Counted from the first letter of the stretch, positions 7,268 through 14,254 are shown. The stretch: DNA of 21,943 bases from Candidatus Bipolaricaulota bacterium (GCA_030612485.1 JAUWNS010000017.1:1-21943); one strand, 5' to 3'. Numbers and translations are program-made. Notes: generated by a model from the sequence alone, not told the origin.

Positions 7268-7308
7268 CGGCTTAGATCTTCACCTCCTGTACATTCACAA
7301 TCGATTCC

Positions 7309-7340
7309 AACCCATGCTACTACTCCTCTAGCAGTGGGTT
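7309..7340. repeat. Hairpin with bulge, REP-like, between HepT and HicB genes
   Basis: AACCCATGCT pairs with AGCAGTGGGTT across an 11-base loop: ten base pairs with one bulged G. No T-run follows on either strand, so it is not a standard terminator. It sits 7 bases from REP-like copy R2, and a hairpin beside a conserved tetranucleotide motif is the usual layout of RAYT target sites. Confidence 0.5.
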
Positions 7341-7347
7341 CAAGTAG

Positions 7348-7382
7348 AAAACCCGGGATCTGATCTTGAATCGTGTATTTAC
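7348..7382. repeat. REP-like repeat copy R2
   Basis: This segment begins AAAACCCGGGATCTGATCTT and is a diverged direct copy of R1 at 6621-6654. The two copies enclose the HicBA module and its flanks at a spacing of about 730 bases. Confidence 0.6.
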
Positions 7383-7390
7383 TTTGCTGC

Positions 7391-7789
7391 TTATCCCTCA
7401 TCCCTATCCCGGGTTTGCAGTTGCGTCAACAGATCTCGAAACCGAGACAGCATATCAGGTAGCTGGGTATAGATGCGCTCAGCTAAGGCTTCATCATAGG
7501 TATGACTGGCAAGGTTTCGTAATTCGATCATAGCGAGCCAGCCAAGATCTTCGGGAATGAGAGCCGCCTTGAATGCCATTCGTATGGACTCACGCGGAGA
7601 GCGGGCTTCAAGGCCTTGGCGCTCTACATAGGTCTTCATTACCTTCCACGCAAGTTCAAACGTAAATTCGAACCGTTGATTCGCCGCATCACGTAGGTAT
7701 TCATTCTTAGGTTGATCCAAGGCATCGGCCAGTCGGTTCACCGCATGCTGCAAAAAGACGATCTGTTTGCGAAGACGGTCAGTGTTCAT
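7391..7789 (-). CDS. HepT-like HEPN toxin / nucleotidyltransferase substrate-binding protein (HI0074 family)
   Basis: A helical HEPN-domain protein of 132 aa from the ATG at 7789. It has the HI0074-type stretch RFEFTFELAWKVMKTY at 39-54 and an RX4HXY motif, Arg91-His96-Tyr98 in RNLASHTYDEA. In characterised HepT proteins this motif is the RNase active site, and its Tyr is the AMPylation target of the partner nucleotidyltransferase; extension to this HI0074-like member is inference. The ATG at 7789 overlaps the 3' end of the mntA-like gene by 11 bases, with GGAG about 10 bases before it; an upstream in-frame ATG at 7807 would give 138 aa but has no better ribosome binding site. The pair forms a toxin-antitoxin unit. 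Confidence 0.85.
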   Translation of the reverse strand: MNTDRLRKQIVFLQHAVNRLADALDQPKNEYLRDAANQRFEFTFELAWKVMKTYVERQGLEARSPRESIRMAFKAALIPEDLGWLAMIELRNLASHTYDEALAERIYTQLPDMLSRFRDLLTQLQTRDRDEG

Positions 7790-8099
7790 CGAGGAGTTCT
7801 CCCTCATCCAGTACGGAATGGACTAAATCAGGTGGGGCGACATGCAGATCTATGAGATCAACGGTCTGTAGTATGGGTAGCGCTTCTAATTCGGCGCGGA
7901 TCTGCGAGATAACGGCTAATCCAATGGGATGTTTGGCGAGCAGTGCAAGATCATAATCGGAACGGGGAGTGCTCCGACCCTGAGCTCGCGATCCGAAGAG
8001 GTAAAGGCGATAATGTTGCCCCATCATATGCCGCGCCACTGCTATGGAAAGCTGGCGTTGAACCTCCTCCGATATCGCGGTTCTAGTTTCGCTCTGCAT
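7779..8099 (-). CDS. MntA-like minimal nucleotidyltransferase antitoxin (HI0073 family)
   Basis: A 106-aa minimal nucleotidyltransferase. The GSX10DXD signature is complete: Gly36-Ser37 in LFGSRAQG, then Asp48 and Asp50 in SDYDLAL, with a third acidic residue near Asp81 (VDLIDL). In the HepT/MntA system this enzyme transfers AMP to the toxin and inactivates it. The ATG at 8099 has GGAGGGG 7 bases upstream; an ORF from 8171 would add a poorly conserved 24-residue leader. The Shine-Dalgarno sequence can pair with an upstream CCTCC (hairpin at 8107-8121). It comes first and overlaps the HepT-like gene. Confidence 0.88.
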   Translation of the reverse strand: MQSETRTAISEEVQRQLSIAVARHMMGQHYRLYLFGSRAQGRSTPRSDYDLALLAKHPIGLAVISQIRAELEALPILQTVDLIDLHVAPPDLVHSVLDEGELLDEH

Positions 8100-8106
8100 T
8101 TCTACC

Positions 8107-8121
8107 CCTCCATAAGGGAGG
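8107..8121 (-). promoter_or_regulatory. Hairpin covering the mntA-like ribosome binding site
   Basis: On the minus strand CCTCC-CTTAT-GGAGG forms a five-pair stem whose 3' arm is the Shine-Dalgarno sequence for the ATG at 8099. It could lower translation of the antitoxin-toxin pair. The stem is short, so the effect is uncertain. Confidence 0.4.
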
Positions 8122-8249
8122 AATGAAATATTCTCCCTGTTGGTCACATTCCATGGCGCTTCCCAATGCATTTTAGCCGATTGAGCGTGTCCATCCTACT
8201 GTACCACGAACTGGTGAATCTATCACGTCCTTACCCTATCTTTCGTCGC

Positions 8250-8268
8250 TCTTCCCGATAAGGGAAGA
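8250..8268. other. Short perfect hairpin in the intergenic region
   Basis: TCTTCCC-GATAA-GGGAAGA, seven pairs with a five-base loop, between the mntA-like gene and the epimerase/dehydratase remnant. No U-tract follows on either strand, so a terminator role is doubtful. Confidence 0.35.
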
Positions 8269-8323
8269 ACCTGAGCCTATTCCCCGGTGATGAACACAGT
8301 CGACTGTCTTGCTGGTCCAGATA

Positions 8324-8458
8324 TCACTTCACGGTCCGTTCTAATCCTTCCGCGAAATCGCGTTCGGGCTCCCAGCCAAGTTCCTTCCTTATTCCAGTGC
8401 AATCTAGGATATAGCGGAAAGCATACACTGCACCGTTGACAACGAATGGATCCGTACG
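8324..8458 (-). pseudogene. C-terminal remnant of an RmlB-like dTDP-glucose 4,6-dehydratase / NAD-epimerase
   Basis: Minus-strand translation ending at a TGA at 8324-8326 gives YAFRYILDCTGIRKELGW followed by EPERDFAEGLERTVK and stop. This matches the end of RmlB-type short-chain dehydratases (FRYALDxSKIRRELGWxPxxxFExGLxxTV). Upstream, the frame continues as VRTDPFVVNGAV without resemblance to the family; no start codon, Rossmann motif or body of the gene is present. It is therefore a 3' remnant of a sugar gene, consistent with rearrangement of the upstream end of the polysaccharide cluster. The plus-strand tetR promoter lies in the same DNA. Confidence 0.75.
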
Positions 8459-8464
8459 TACAAT
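8436..8464 (+). promoter_or_regulatory. Near-consensus sigma-70 promoter for the tetR-RND operon
   Basis: TTGACA at 8436-8441, a 17-base spacer, and TACAAT at 8459-8464. The expected start point falls around 8471, inside the TetR-type operator. One of the strongest promoters visible in the window. Confidence 0.8.
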
Positions 8465-8465
8465 A

Positions 8466-8483
8466 TGAATGAACATTCATTCG
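8466..8483 (+). promoter_or_regulatory. TetR/FadR-type operator
   Basis: TGAATGAACATTCATTCG contains the inverted repeat GAATGA-N4-TCATTC. As I recall it, the operator of Bacillus FadR/YsiA-type TetR regulators has the form TGAATGANTANTCATTCA; the arms agree. It begins one base after the -10 hexamer and covers the transcription start, the classic place for repression. It is the likely autoregulatory site of the tetR gene directly downstream. Confidence 0.75.
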
Positions 8484-8501
8484 TGTGGGGAGGGGGAGGA
8501 A

Positions 8502-9098
8502 ATGGCTCGGAATAACAAGGACGAACTAATCCGGCAGGCGGCGATCCGTGTCTTTGCTCATGAAGGGTTTCACCGGGCGCGGATGGAGACGATCGCTCGT
8601 GAGGCTGGGGTGGCGGTGGGGACGATCTACAACTACTTTGAGAGCAAGAGGGATGTTCTTCTCGCCGTCTTCGAGGCCGAATTTGAGGAACAGATCTCCT
8701 TCTTTGAGGGGCTTCAACAGAGCGGATTGTCGATTCCCGAGCAGATCGCGCAGATCCTTCAGGGACACTTCTCGCTTCTTCGGGAGAAGACCGAGCTTGC
8801 CCAGGTTCTTCTGCAAGAACGATTCAACCCGGGGGAGGGGTTCAAGGAGAAGCTTTCCAATTTCCATCGCAAGGTAGTGGAGCGGATCGAAGCCTTGATC
8901 CAGGAAGGGATCGACCAGGGTTGGGTCAGGCCCTGCGATCCTCGCATCATCGCTCCTGCGCTGTTTGCGGTCGTGCAGTCGATCGGCTCGTGGGAGATGA
9001 TCCATTCGGGAACGGTCGTGGGAGAGCTTTTCCAAACTGCTCCCACCGAACTTGCCGATTTTATCTGGAACGGGCTGAAGAAAGGAGATGAGAGATGA
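8502..9098 (+). CDS. TetR/AcrR-family transcriptional regulator
   Basis: A 198-aa repressor. The N-terminal HTH is typical: IRQAAIRVFAHEGFHRARMETIAREAGVAVGTIYNYFESKRDVLLAVF at about 10-57; the C-terminal ligand-binding domain (about 60-195) is all-helical. The ATG at 8502 is preceded by a purine-rich GGGGAGG; an in-frame ATG at 8469 lies inside the operator and has no ribosome binding site. A FadR-like operator overlies its own promoter, so it probably represses itself and the downstream export genes. The resemblance of the operator to fatty-acyl-CoA regulators suggests a hydrophobic or acyl ligand, but that is inference. Its stop overlaps the next ATG (ATGA). Confidence 0.9.
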   Translation: MARNNKDELIRQAAIRVFAHEGFHRARMETIAREAGVAVGTIYNYFESKRDVLLAVFEAEFEEQISFFEGLQQSGLSIPEQIAQILQGHFSLLREKTELAQVLLQERFNPGEGFKEKLSNFHRKVVERIEALIQEGIDQGWVRPCDPRIIAPALFAVVQSIGSWEMIHSGTVVGELFQTAPTELADFIWNGLKKGDER

Positions 9099-9598
9099 AA
9101 GAGAAGATGTTAGTGATTATGGCAGGGATCCTTGTCGCCTTGCTCCCTTTTGTTGCAATGGGGCAGACGACAGGGACTTCAGATATGGCGGGCGGGGCGC
9201 GACTGCTCCTCGTGGATGAGACGAAGACCTTTGCCTCCACGATGCGGGTGGGGGTTCTGGCGGGGATCCTTCGTAAGACAGGGATGGTGGATCTCTCCGT
9301 CGAGCTTGTCGATGTCGAATCAAGCTATGGCGATCCACTCGCTGGTCTCGCGGCCGCGGAGGAACCCTACGACATCATCCTGATCATCCCAAAAGGGATC
9401 GACGATGGATCGGTTGCGCAGATCTGGCTTGTGACCCGTTTCTTTGAAGAAACATCACCGGAGTCCGCGCATCTTCTGGCCCTCTCCGGGCTCATCGATC
9501 AGATCTTCCAGGGGCTCGCTACTGCGATCGACGTATCCGAGGATCTCTGGCCAGCGGGCTATGCCGCCCTTTACTTGCAACAAGGTTGGCTTCGGTGA
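9095..9598 (+). CDS. Exported protein of unknown function in an RND operon
   Basis: I do not recognise this 167-aa protein. Residues 1-23 are a signal peptide (KEKMLVIMAGILVALLPFVAMG, then QTT). The mature part is small and mixed alpha/beta: LLLVDETKTF at 37-46, a helix with MRVGVLAGILRKTG, VELVDVESSYGDPLAGL, and YDIILIIPKGIDDG near 92-105, a pattern reminiscent of a flavodoxin-like or substrate-binding fold but without a diagnostic motif. No lipobox cysteine is visible. It starts within the tetR stop (ATGA) and its own stop overlaps the GTG of the RND gene, so it is tightly coupled to the exporter. It may be a periplasmic accessory; this is inferred from position only. Confidence 0.75.
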   Translation: MKEKMLVIMAGILVALLPFVAMGQTTGTSDMAGGARLLLVDETKTFASTMRVGVLAGILRKTGMVDLSVELVDVESSYGDPLAGLAAAEEPYDIILIIPKGIDDGSVAQIWLVTRFFEETSPESAHLLALSGLIDQIFQGLATAIDVSEDLWPAGYAALYLQQGWLR

Positions 9599-11916
9599 GA
9601 CGATTCTTCGCACTGATCGTCGACCATCCTTATTTTACGATCGGCGTTATCCTCTTGATTACGTTGGGGTTCCTCGCTTTCATCCCCCGATTACGTACGG
9701 ATACCGACTTCTCACACTACATAGACAAGGACGATCCAACGATTATGGCGATGGAGCGTGCCGAGGATCGATACGGCTCGCAGGAGCTGTTCATGGTCGC
9801 GGTGGAGAACGAGAACGGGATCTTCAATCGAGAGACTCTCAAAAAGATCTCCACGATGGAGCGAGCGTTCGCTGAGCTTGCCGGAGTAGATGAGGTGACC
9901 GGGCCGTTGAGCGCGCAGGTGATCACGGGTACGGCAACAACACTCACGGTTGGCCCAGCGGCGACGGGAGAGGAGGTCCCTGAGACCTCGGAGGCGATGG
10001 CCGCCTACCGTGAACGGGTGATGGCGAGTAACACGGTCCGTGACTACATCGTCTCCTCCGACGGCAAGGCGGCCGTAATCTCGATCAAGCTAAGGACTGA
10101 CGCTGACAAGATGGAAGTGGCCAAGCAGGTTGTGGCGGTCGTCGCGGAGTACGATAGCGCGTCGGACAACATCTACATCACCGGGCTCCCGTACATGAAC
10201 CTCGTCCTTACCAGACTGATGGGAGATGACCTGAAGGTCCTTATTCCCCTGGTTATCTTGATGATCATCATTGTCCTTTACTTCAGTTTCCGGAACCTGC
10301 GCGCGGTGCTGTTGCCGCTGTTGGTGGTCAGCATCTCCGCCGTGTGGACGCTTGGGCTGATGGCGATCTTCGACGTGCCGGTGACGATCGTCTCGTTCAT
10401 CCTTCCGGTGATCCTGATGACGATCGGCATCGCCGATGGGATTCACGTCCTGAATAGATACCATGAGGAGACGGCCAAAGGATTGCTGAAGCGAGAAGCG
10501 ATCCTGAACACCATGAAAGAGATGCGCGGGGCGGTCGTCATGACTTCGCTCACTACAATGGGCGGGTTTCTCGCGTTGTTGAGTTCGTACCTCATCCCAC
10601 AGCGGCAGTTCGGCCTGTTTACTGCGGCGGGTGTTCTTGCGGCGATGATCCTCTCACTTGTCTTGATCCCCGCCCTTCTTGCTGTGCTCAGGGTGCCAAG
10701 GAAGAGGGCTCGTGGTGAGACCGATGGAATCCTAACACGCACCCTTTCCGGATTCGAGCGGGTGATCCTCAGGCATCGCCGGATCGTTCTCGTTGGCTCG
10801 GTGGTGCTTTTCCTCTCTTTCTTGGCCGGGCTCCCTCTCCTGCAGATAGAGACCTCCCAGGTTGAATTCCTTGGTGTAAAGAACCCGGTGGTGCAGGCGA
10901 TCGACGTGCTGGACCAGCACTTCTCCGGTAGCGACCAGGTGATGATCGAGATTGATACCGGGAGTCGCGATGGCCTTAAGGACCCTGCTCTCTTGAACAA
11001 GCTCGTCGCCCTGCAGGAGTTCTTGGAGGAGAAGGGAGTGCGAAAGACGATCTCCCTTGCCGATATGGTGCGCGAGATGAACCAGAAGTTTCACGCCGAT
11101 GACCCGGCCTACTACGTGATCCCGCAGGATCGCAAGCTCGTCTCCCAACTTCTTCTCCTGTTTACCTTCCAAGGGGGGAGCCTCGGGAATATGGCTCTCG
11201 GTGACTTCTCCGCCGGGGAGGTGATGGGCCTGTACACGATGGAAGGGAGCGCCGAGCAGGTGCAGCTCGTGCAGGATGTTCAGGCTTATTTGGACGATCA
11301 TTTCACCGGGTCGGTCAAAGCGGAGATGGTCGGTCCTACTCGGGTCCAGTCGAGCCTCTACTCGCGGATCGCCAAGAGCCAGATTACGAGCCTGGGGACC
11401 TCGATCCTCGCTGCCGGGCTGATCGTCACCCTCCTTATGGGCTCGGTCGTCGCTGGATTGATCAGCCTCATTCCACTCGTCCTTACCGTGGTGATCAGTT
11501 TTGGGGTGATGGCCTATTCCGGGACCCCGCTTAATATGGCTACGCTTATGGTCTCCTCGATCACAATCGGAATCGGGATTGATTATGCAATCCACTTTAT
11601 ATCCCGCTTTCGCCAAGAGGTGCGCACGGGGAAGGACGGAGATCAGGCGCTTCAGGCGACTATTCAGACGACCGGACGTGGGATCGCTTATAATGCGCTT
11701 GCACTTGCGTTGGGGTTCGCGATCCTCATTGTCTCGTCATTCAAGGGAGCGCGCGACTTCGGGCTCCTGGTCTCGATGACCATGGTGGTCAGTGCCATGA
11801 GCGCGTTCACCGTCATCCCGGCGATCCTTATCACCTTCAAGCCGAAGTTCTTGACGCGGAACAAATGGAGTAGGAATCAGACAGGTAGGAAAAGAAAGCC
11901 AACAGAAAGGAGATAG
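9595..11916 (+). CDS. RND-superfamily exporter (MmpL/HAE-3 type)
   Basis: Inner-membrane, proton-driven RND exporter of 773 aa. Internal duplication is clear: TM1 (about 15-31), periplasmic loop 1 (to about 205), TM2-6 (about 213-365), TM7 (about 395-415), loop 2 (to about 595), TM8-12 (about 600-748). Each half has the expected aspartate in its TM4 or TM10: TIGIADGIHVLNRYHEE near 280-291 and IGIGIDYAIHFISRFRQE near 658-675. It is shorter than AcrB-like tripartite pumps (about 1,000 aa) and fits the HAE-3/MmpL group, which handles lipids, hopanoids or other hydrophobic cargo. GTG at 9595 overlaps the previous stop (GTGA) with AAGG about 9 bases upstream; a TTG at 9586 is an alternative. The C-terminal tail is rich in Lys and Arg. 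Downstream is the LolA/LolB-like partner. Confidence 0.9.
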   Translation: MRRFFALIVDHPYFTIGVILLITLGFLAFIPRLRTDTDFSHYIDKDDPTIMAMERAEDRYGSQELFMVAVENENGIFNRETLKKISTMERAFAELAGVDEVTGPLSAQVITGTATTLTVGPAATGEEVPETSEAMAAYRERVMASNTVRDYIVSSDGKAAVISIKLRTDADKMEVAKQVVAVVAEYDSASDNIYITGLPYMNLVLTRLMGDDLKVLIPLVILMIIIVLYFSFRNLRAVLLPLLVVSISAVWTLGLMAIFDVPVTIVSFILPVILMTIGIADGIHVLNRYHEETAKGLLKREAILNTMKEMRGAVVMTSLTTMGGFLALLSSYLIPQRQFGLFTAAGVLAAMILSLVLIPALLAVLRVPRKRARGETDGILTRTLSGFERVILRHRRIVLVGSVVLFLSFLAGLPLLQIETSQVEFLGVKNPVVQAIDVLDQHFSGSDQVMIEIDTGSRDGLKDPALLNKLVALQEFLEEKGVRKTISLADMVREMNQKFHADDPAYYVIPQDRKLVSQLLLLFTFQGGSLGNMALGDFSAGEVMGLYTMEGSAEQVQLVQDVQAYLDDHFTGSVKAEMVGPTRVQSSLYSRIAKSQITSLGTSILAAGLIVTLLMGSVVAGLISLIPLVLTVVISFGVMAYSGTPLNMATLMVSSITIGIGIDYAIHFISRFRQEVRTGKDGDQALQATIQTTGRGIAYNALALALGFAILIVSSFKGARDFGLLVSMTMVVSAMSAFTVIPAILITFKPKFLTRNKWSRNQTGRKRKPTERR

Positions 11917-11919
11917 ATA

Positions 11920-12756
11920 ATGAAAAACAAGAAGCTGTTGTCGGGCGCTCTGCTGACACTCGCCCTTCTTTGGAGCGTGGTCGCGGTTATGGGGGAGGAG
12001 TTAAGCGGGAATGAAATTCTCACCCGTGTCGATCAGGAGGCCCAGTTCTTGAGCGAGGGGAGCATGATCACAACCCTTCAGTTCGAGAACGAATACGGTG
12101 ACGGGACCACGTCCGCAAAACGCTTTGTAAGCTTATCCAAACAGATGGAAGGGGGAGCGGAGTATTCTCTTATCTACTTTGTGAGGCCGGAGGATGAAGA
12201 AGGAACGATCTTCCTATCGGTGAAGCCAGGCCCAGATGAGGACTCTCGTATGTGGCTCTACCTGCCGGCGCTGGGGATGTCGAAGGAGCTTGTTGCGGAG
12301 GAGCAGGAGCAGAGCTTTGCCGGGAGCACCTTTTCTTTCCAGGACGTGGGGAGTCGCGACATGGAGGATAAGTACGACGCGGAACTGATCGGGGAGGAGA
12401 CGCTCGTGGTTGGCGACGAAAGCCGGCTTGTTTACATCCTTGCTCTCACCGCCAAACCGGACGCCGACACCGACTACCCCACCGCGAAGATGTGGATCGA
12501 TAAGGAGGGGTTCCTCATGCTGCGGACCGAGAACTATAACGTGGAAGGGAACCTGGAGTGGATGATGGAGGTGACGAAACTCGGAGAGTTCGAGGGGAAG
12601 GTCACGGCCGATCAGATGATCGCGAGCAACGTCCTCGACGAAAGCTCCACCACGATCACTTTCCTTGAGCGTGTGCGTCCCGAAGAAGAGCTTTCCGATT
12701 CCGCTTTCGATCCGGAGAACCTGACAAGCTTTGACCCGGCTATTTACGGGTTGTAA
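11920..12756 (+). CDS. LolA/LolB-like outer-membrane lipoprotein-sorting protein (COG2834-type)
   Basis: A 278-aa exported protein with a signal peptide at residues 1-25 (MKNKKLLSGALLTLALLWSV). The body reads as the antiparallel beta-sheet barrel of the LolA/LolB-like family: LSGNEILTRVDQ, MITTLQFENEYGD, ITTL-type strands, SRMWLYLPALGMSKEL near 106-121, FSFQDVGSRDMEDKYDAEL near 135-153, and KMWIDKEGFLMLRTENYN. It begins 3 bases after the RND stop, with AGGAG upstream, so the two are co-translated. RND exporters of this size are often paired with such a protein, thought to bind hydrophobic cargo in the periplasm. There is no cysteine lipobox, so it is probably soluble. Confidence 0.85.
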   Translation: MKNKKLLSGALLTLALLWSVVAVMGEELSGNEILTRVDQEAQFLSEGSMITTLQFENEYGDGTTSAKRFVSLSKQMEGGAEYSLIYFVRPEDEEGTIFLSVKPGPDEDSRMWLYLPALGMSKELVAEEQEQSFAGSTFSFQDVGSRDMEDKYDAELIGEETLVVGDESRLVYILALTAKPDADTDYPTAKMWIDKEGFLMLRTENYNVEGNLEWMMEVTKLGEFEGKVTADQMIASNVLDESSTTITFLERVRPEEELSDSAFDPENLTSFDPAIYGL

Positions 12757-12877
12757 AGCGTTTAAGGCCGATGGTGATACCTGTGGCGAGTGAGGGCAGG
12801 CCTCATTCCTCATATGGGGTGAACCGCCCTCGCAAAAGTCTTTGCATAGGGAGTTAGCAGGTGATAGAGTGTGAGAC

Positions 12878-13600
12878 ATGACTAGGATTTCGGTTGTTGT
12901 TCCGGCCCGTAATGAGGAAGAGAGGCTCCCACGTTGCCTCGCTGCCCTGCGCTGCCAGAGCCTGAGCGATTTCGAGCTCATTGTGATCGATTCCGCCTCC
13001 ACCGATAGTACCGGGGAGGTGGCTCGCGATTTTGGGGCGCGCGTGGTCCGGGTGGAGGAACCCGGCGTGGCTCGCGCCCGACAGGCTGGGTTCGAGGTGG
13101 CCCAAGGGAAGATCATCGTCTCTACCGATGCGGATGCTATCCCCTCTTCGGACTGGCTCGAACGCTTGGTCGCTCCCTTTTGTGATCCCGAGGTGGTGGG
13201 AACGTTTGGGACCCTGCACTTCACGCGCGGTGGCCTGTTGGCGGAGGTTGGTCACGCTCTCTTCTCCGTGTTCCAGAGGGCAAATTACCATTCCGGGCGC
13301 CCTCTCTTCTGCGGACCTAACTTTGCCGTGAGCAAGGGAGCCTTCCATGCCGTTGGCGGATTCAAGAGAGGGGATGGCTACCCAAGGGAGGCGGAGGATG
13401 TGCGGCTGGCCCTGAAGATCAGGGAGATAGGGAAGATCGTCTTCTTACACGATCTTCCGATGATTGTCTCGGTGCGGAACTTTGAAAAGGGTCGCGCCCT
13501 CCGGTACACCATTCATCATATCGGGGTCTACCTTAAGGTTTGTTGGCTCGAACGATTGACTCGGAAGAAAGGGATCCTCTCCCAGGGGATCTACAGGTGA
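12878..13600 (+). CDS. Family 2 glycosyltransferase
   Basis: A 240-aa GT-A enzyme. ISVVVPARNEEERLPRCL at 4-21 is the classical N-terminus, IDSASTDSTGEVARDFGA follows, and the metal-binding DAD motif is Asp84-Asp86 in STDADAIPS. The acceptor-side acidic pair is Glu173-Asp174 in EAEDVRLALKI. No transmembrane helix is convincing, though the C-terminal 30 residues are basic and may sit at the membrane. Donor and acceptor cannot be read from sequence. The gap before it (12757-12877) holds a weak promoter candidate, TTGCAT-N17-TAGAGT ending about 10 bases before the ATG, and a short TGAGG/CCTCA inverted repeat without a T-run. It is separated from the RND operon by 121 bases and from frr by 76. Confidence 0.87.
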   Translation: MTRISVVVPARNEEERLPRCLAALRCQSLSDFELIVIDSASTDSTGEVARDFGARVVRVEEPGVARARQAGFEVAQGKIIVSTDADAIPSSDWLERLVAPFCDPEVVGTFGTLHFTRGGLLAEVGHALFSVFQRANYHSGRPLFCGPNFAVSKGAFHAVGGFKRGDGYPREAEDVRLALKIREIGKIVFLHDLPMIVSVRNFEKGRALRYTIHHIGVYLKVCWLERLTRKKGILSQGIYR

Positions 13601-13622
13601 GAAGGTGGGTTGTCAGAAGGGT

Positions 13623-13654
13623 CCCGTTGACTTGAGCGGATAACGGGTTAAAAT
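13623..13654 (+). promoter_or_regulatory. Promoter of the frr-atp gene string, overlapped by an inverted repeat
   Basis: TTGACT at 13627-13632, a 16-base spacer, and TAAAAT at 13649-13654. The inverted repeat CCCGTT (13623-13628) and AACGGG (13642-13647) brackets the -35 and spacer, so it could be an operator or a weak hairpin ending the upstream gene. Fits as the start of the frr-atpIBEFHAGD transcript because gaps after it are short. Confidence 0.65.
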
Positions 13655-13676
13655 TTCAAAACCGAGGTGTTTCTAG

Positions 13677-14234
13677 ATGCCAGAACAGGTGAAGCGCGAG
13701 ATGCTTAGCCACATGGAGCAAAGCATCAAGGTACTGAAGAGCGGTTTAGGCAAGGTGCAGACCGGTCGTGCCAACCCGGCGATGGTGGAGGACGTCTCTG
13801 TGGACTACTACGGAGCTTCCACACCGCTCAAGCAGTTGGCGACGATCGTTGCTCCAGATGCAAATCTCCTTGTTGTGCAACCATATGACAAGACACAGAT
13901 GGCCTCTTTTGAGAAGGCGATCCTTGCCGCCGATTTGGGTCTCAACCCGGCTAACGACGGGAAGGTCATCCGAATCAAGATCCCAAAACTCTCCGAAGAA
14001 CGACGCAGGGAGCTGACCCGTGTCATCAAGACGAAGGGGGAAGAGACAAAAATCGCCCTGCGGAACATACGACGGGATGCCAACGACAAGCTTGATCAGA
14101 TAAAGGATAACGGTGACATCTCGGAGGATGATCACCACCGCTACCGGGAGAAGAACGACAAGGCGATCCACGACTACTCAAAGAAGGTGGACGACTTGGT
14201 TGCGGAAAAGAGCAAGCAGTTGCAGACGATTTAA
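13677..14234 (+). CDS. frr: Ribosome recycling factor
   Basis: RRF splits post-termination ribosomes together with EF-G. The 185-aa length is that of the family. Domain I is a three-helix bundle, domain II a small sandwich. Visible hallmarks: LGKVQTGRANPAMVEDVSVDYYG at 24-46, TPLKQLATI at 49-57, VQPYDKTQMASFEKAI near 67-82, LGLNPANDGKVIRIKIPKLSEERRREL near 87-113, and the C-terminal long helices with RNIRRDANDKLDQIKDNGDISEDD. GAGGTG lies 7 bases before the ATG. It heads the ATP synthase string, an uncommon neighbour; frr more usually follows tsf and pyrH. Confidence 0.97.
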   Translation: MPEQVKREMLSHMEQSIKVLKSGLGKVQTGRANPAMVEDVSVDYYGASTPLKQLATIVAPDANLLVVQPYDKTQMASFEKAILAADLGLNPANDGKVIRIKIPKLSEERRRELTRVIKTKGEETKIALRNIRRDANDKLDQIKDNGDISEDDHHRYREKNDKAIHDYSKKVDDLVAEKSKQLQTI

Positions 14235-14254
14235 TCGCTTCTAGGGTGCTCGAC

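Noticed and set aside
8198..8216. CCACGAACT near 8205 as a further heptamer array
   Set aside because: Only about one unit, with no tandem continuation; chance similarity.
12757..12877. Terminator or riboswitch between the LolA-like gene and the glycosyltransferase
   Set aside because: Only a five-pair TGAGG/CCTCA repeat and an imperfect GAGGGC/GCCCTC pairing, without a T-run or a recognisable riboswitch core.
8526..13224. Minus-strand reading frames opposite tetR, the RND gene and the LolA-like gene, up to about 336 codons
   Set aside because: Low-complexity His/Arg/Asp-rich or Ser/Arg-rich translations with no family features, typical of antisense to GC-rich genes.
13633..13644. TGAGCGGATAAC, identical to part of the E. 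coli lac operator
   Set aside because: Twelve bases, no full palindrome and no LacI-type regulator in the window; most likely chance within the frr promoter spacer.
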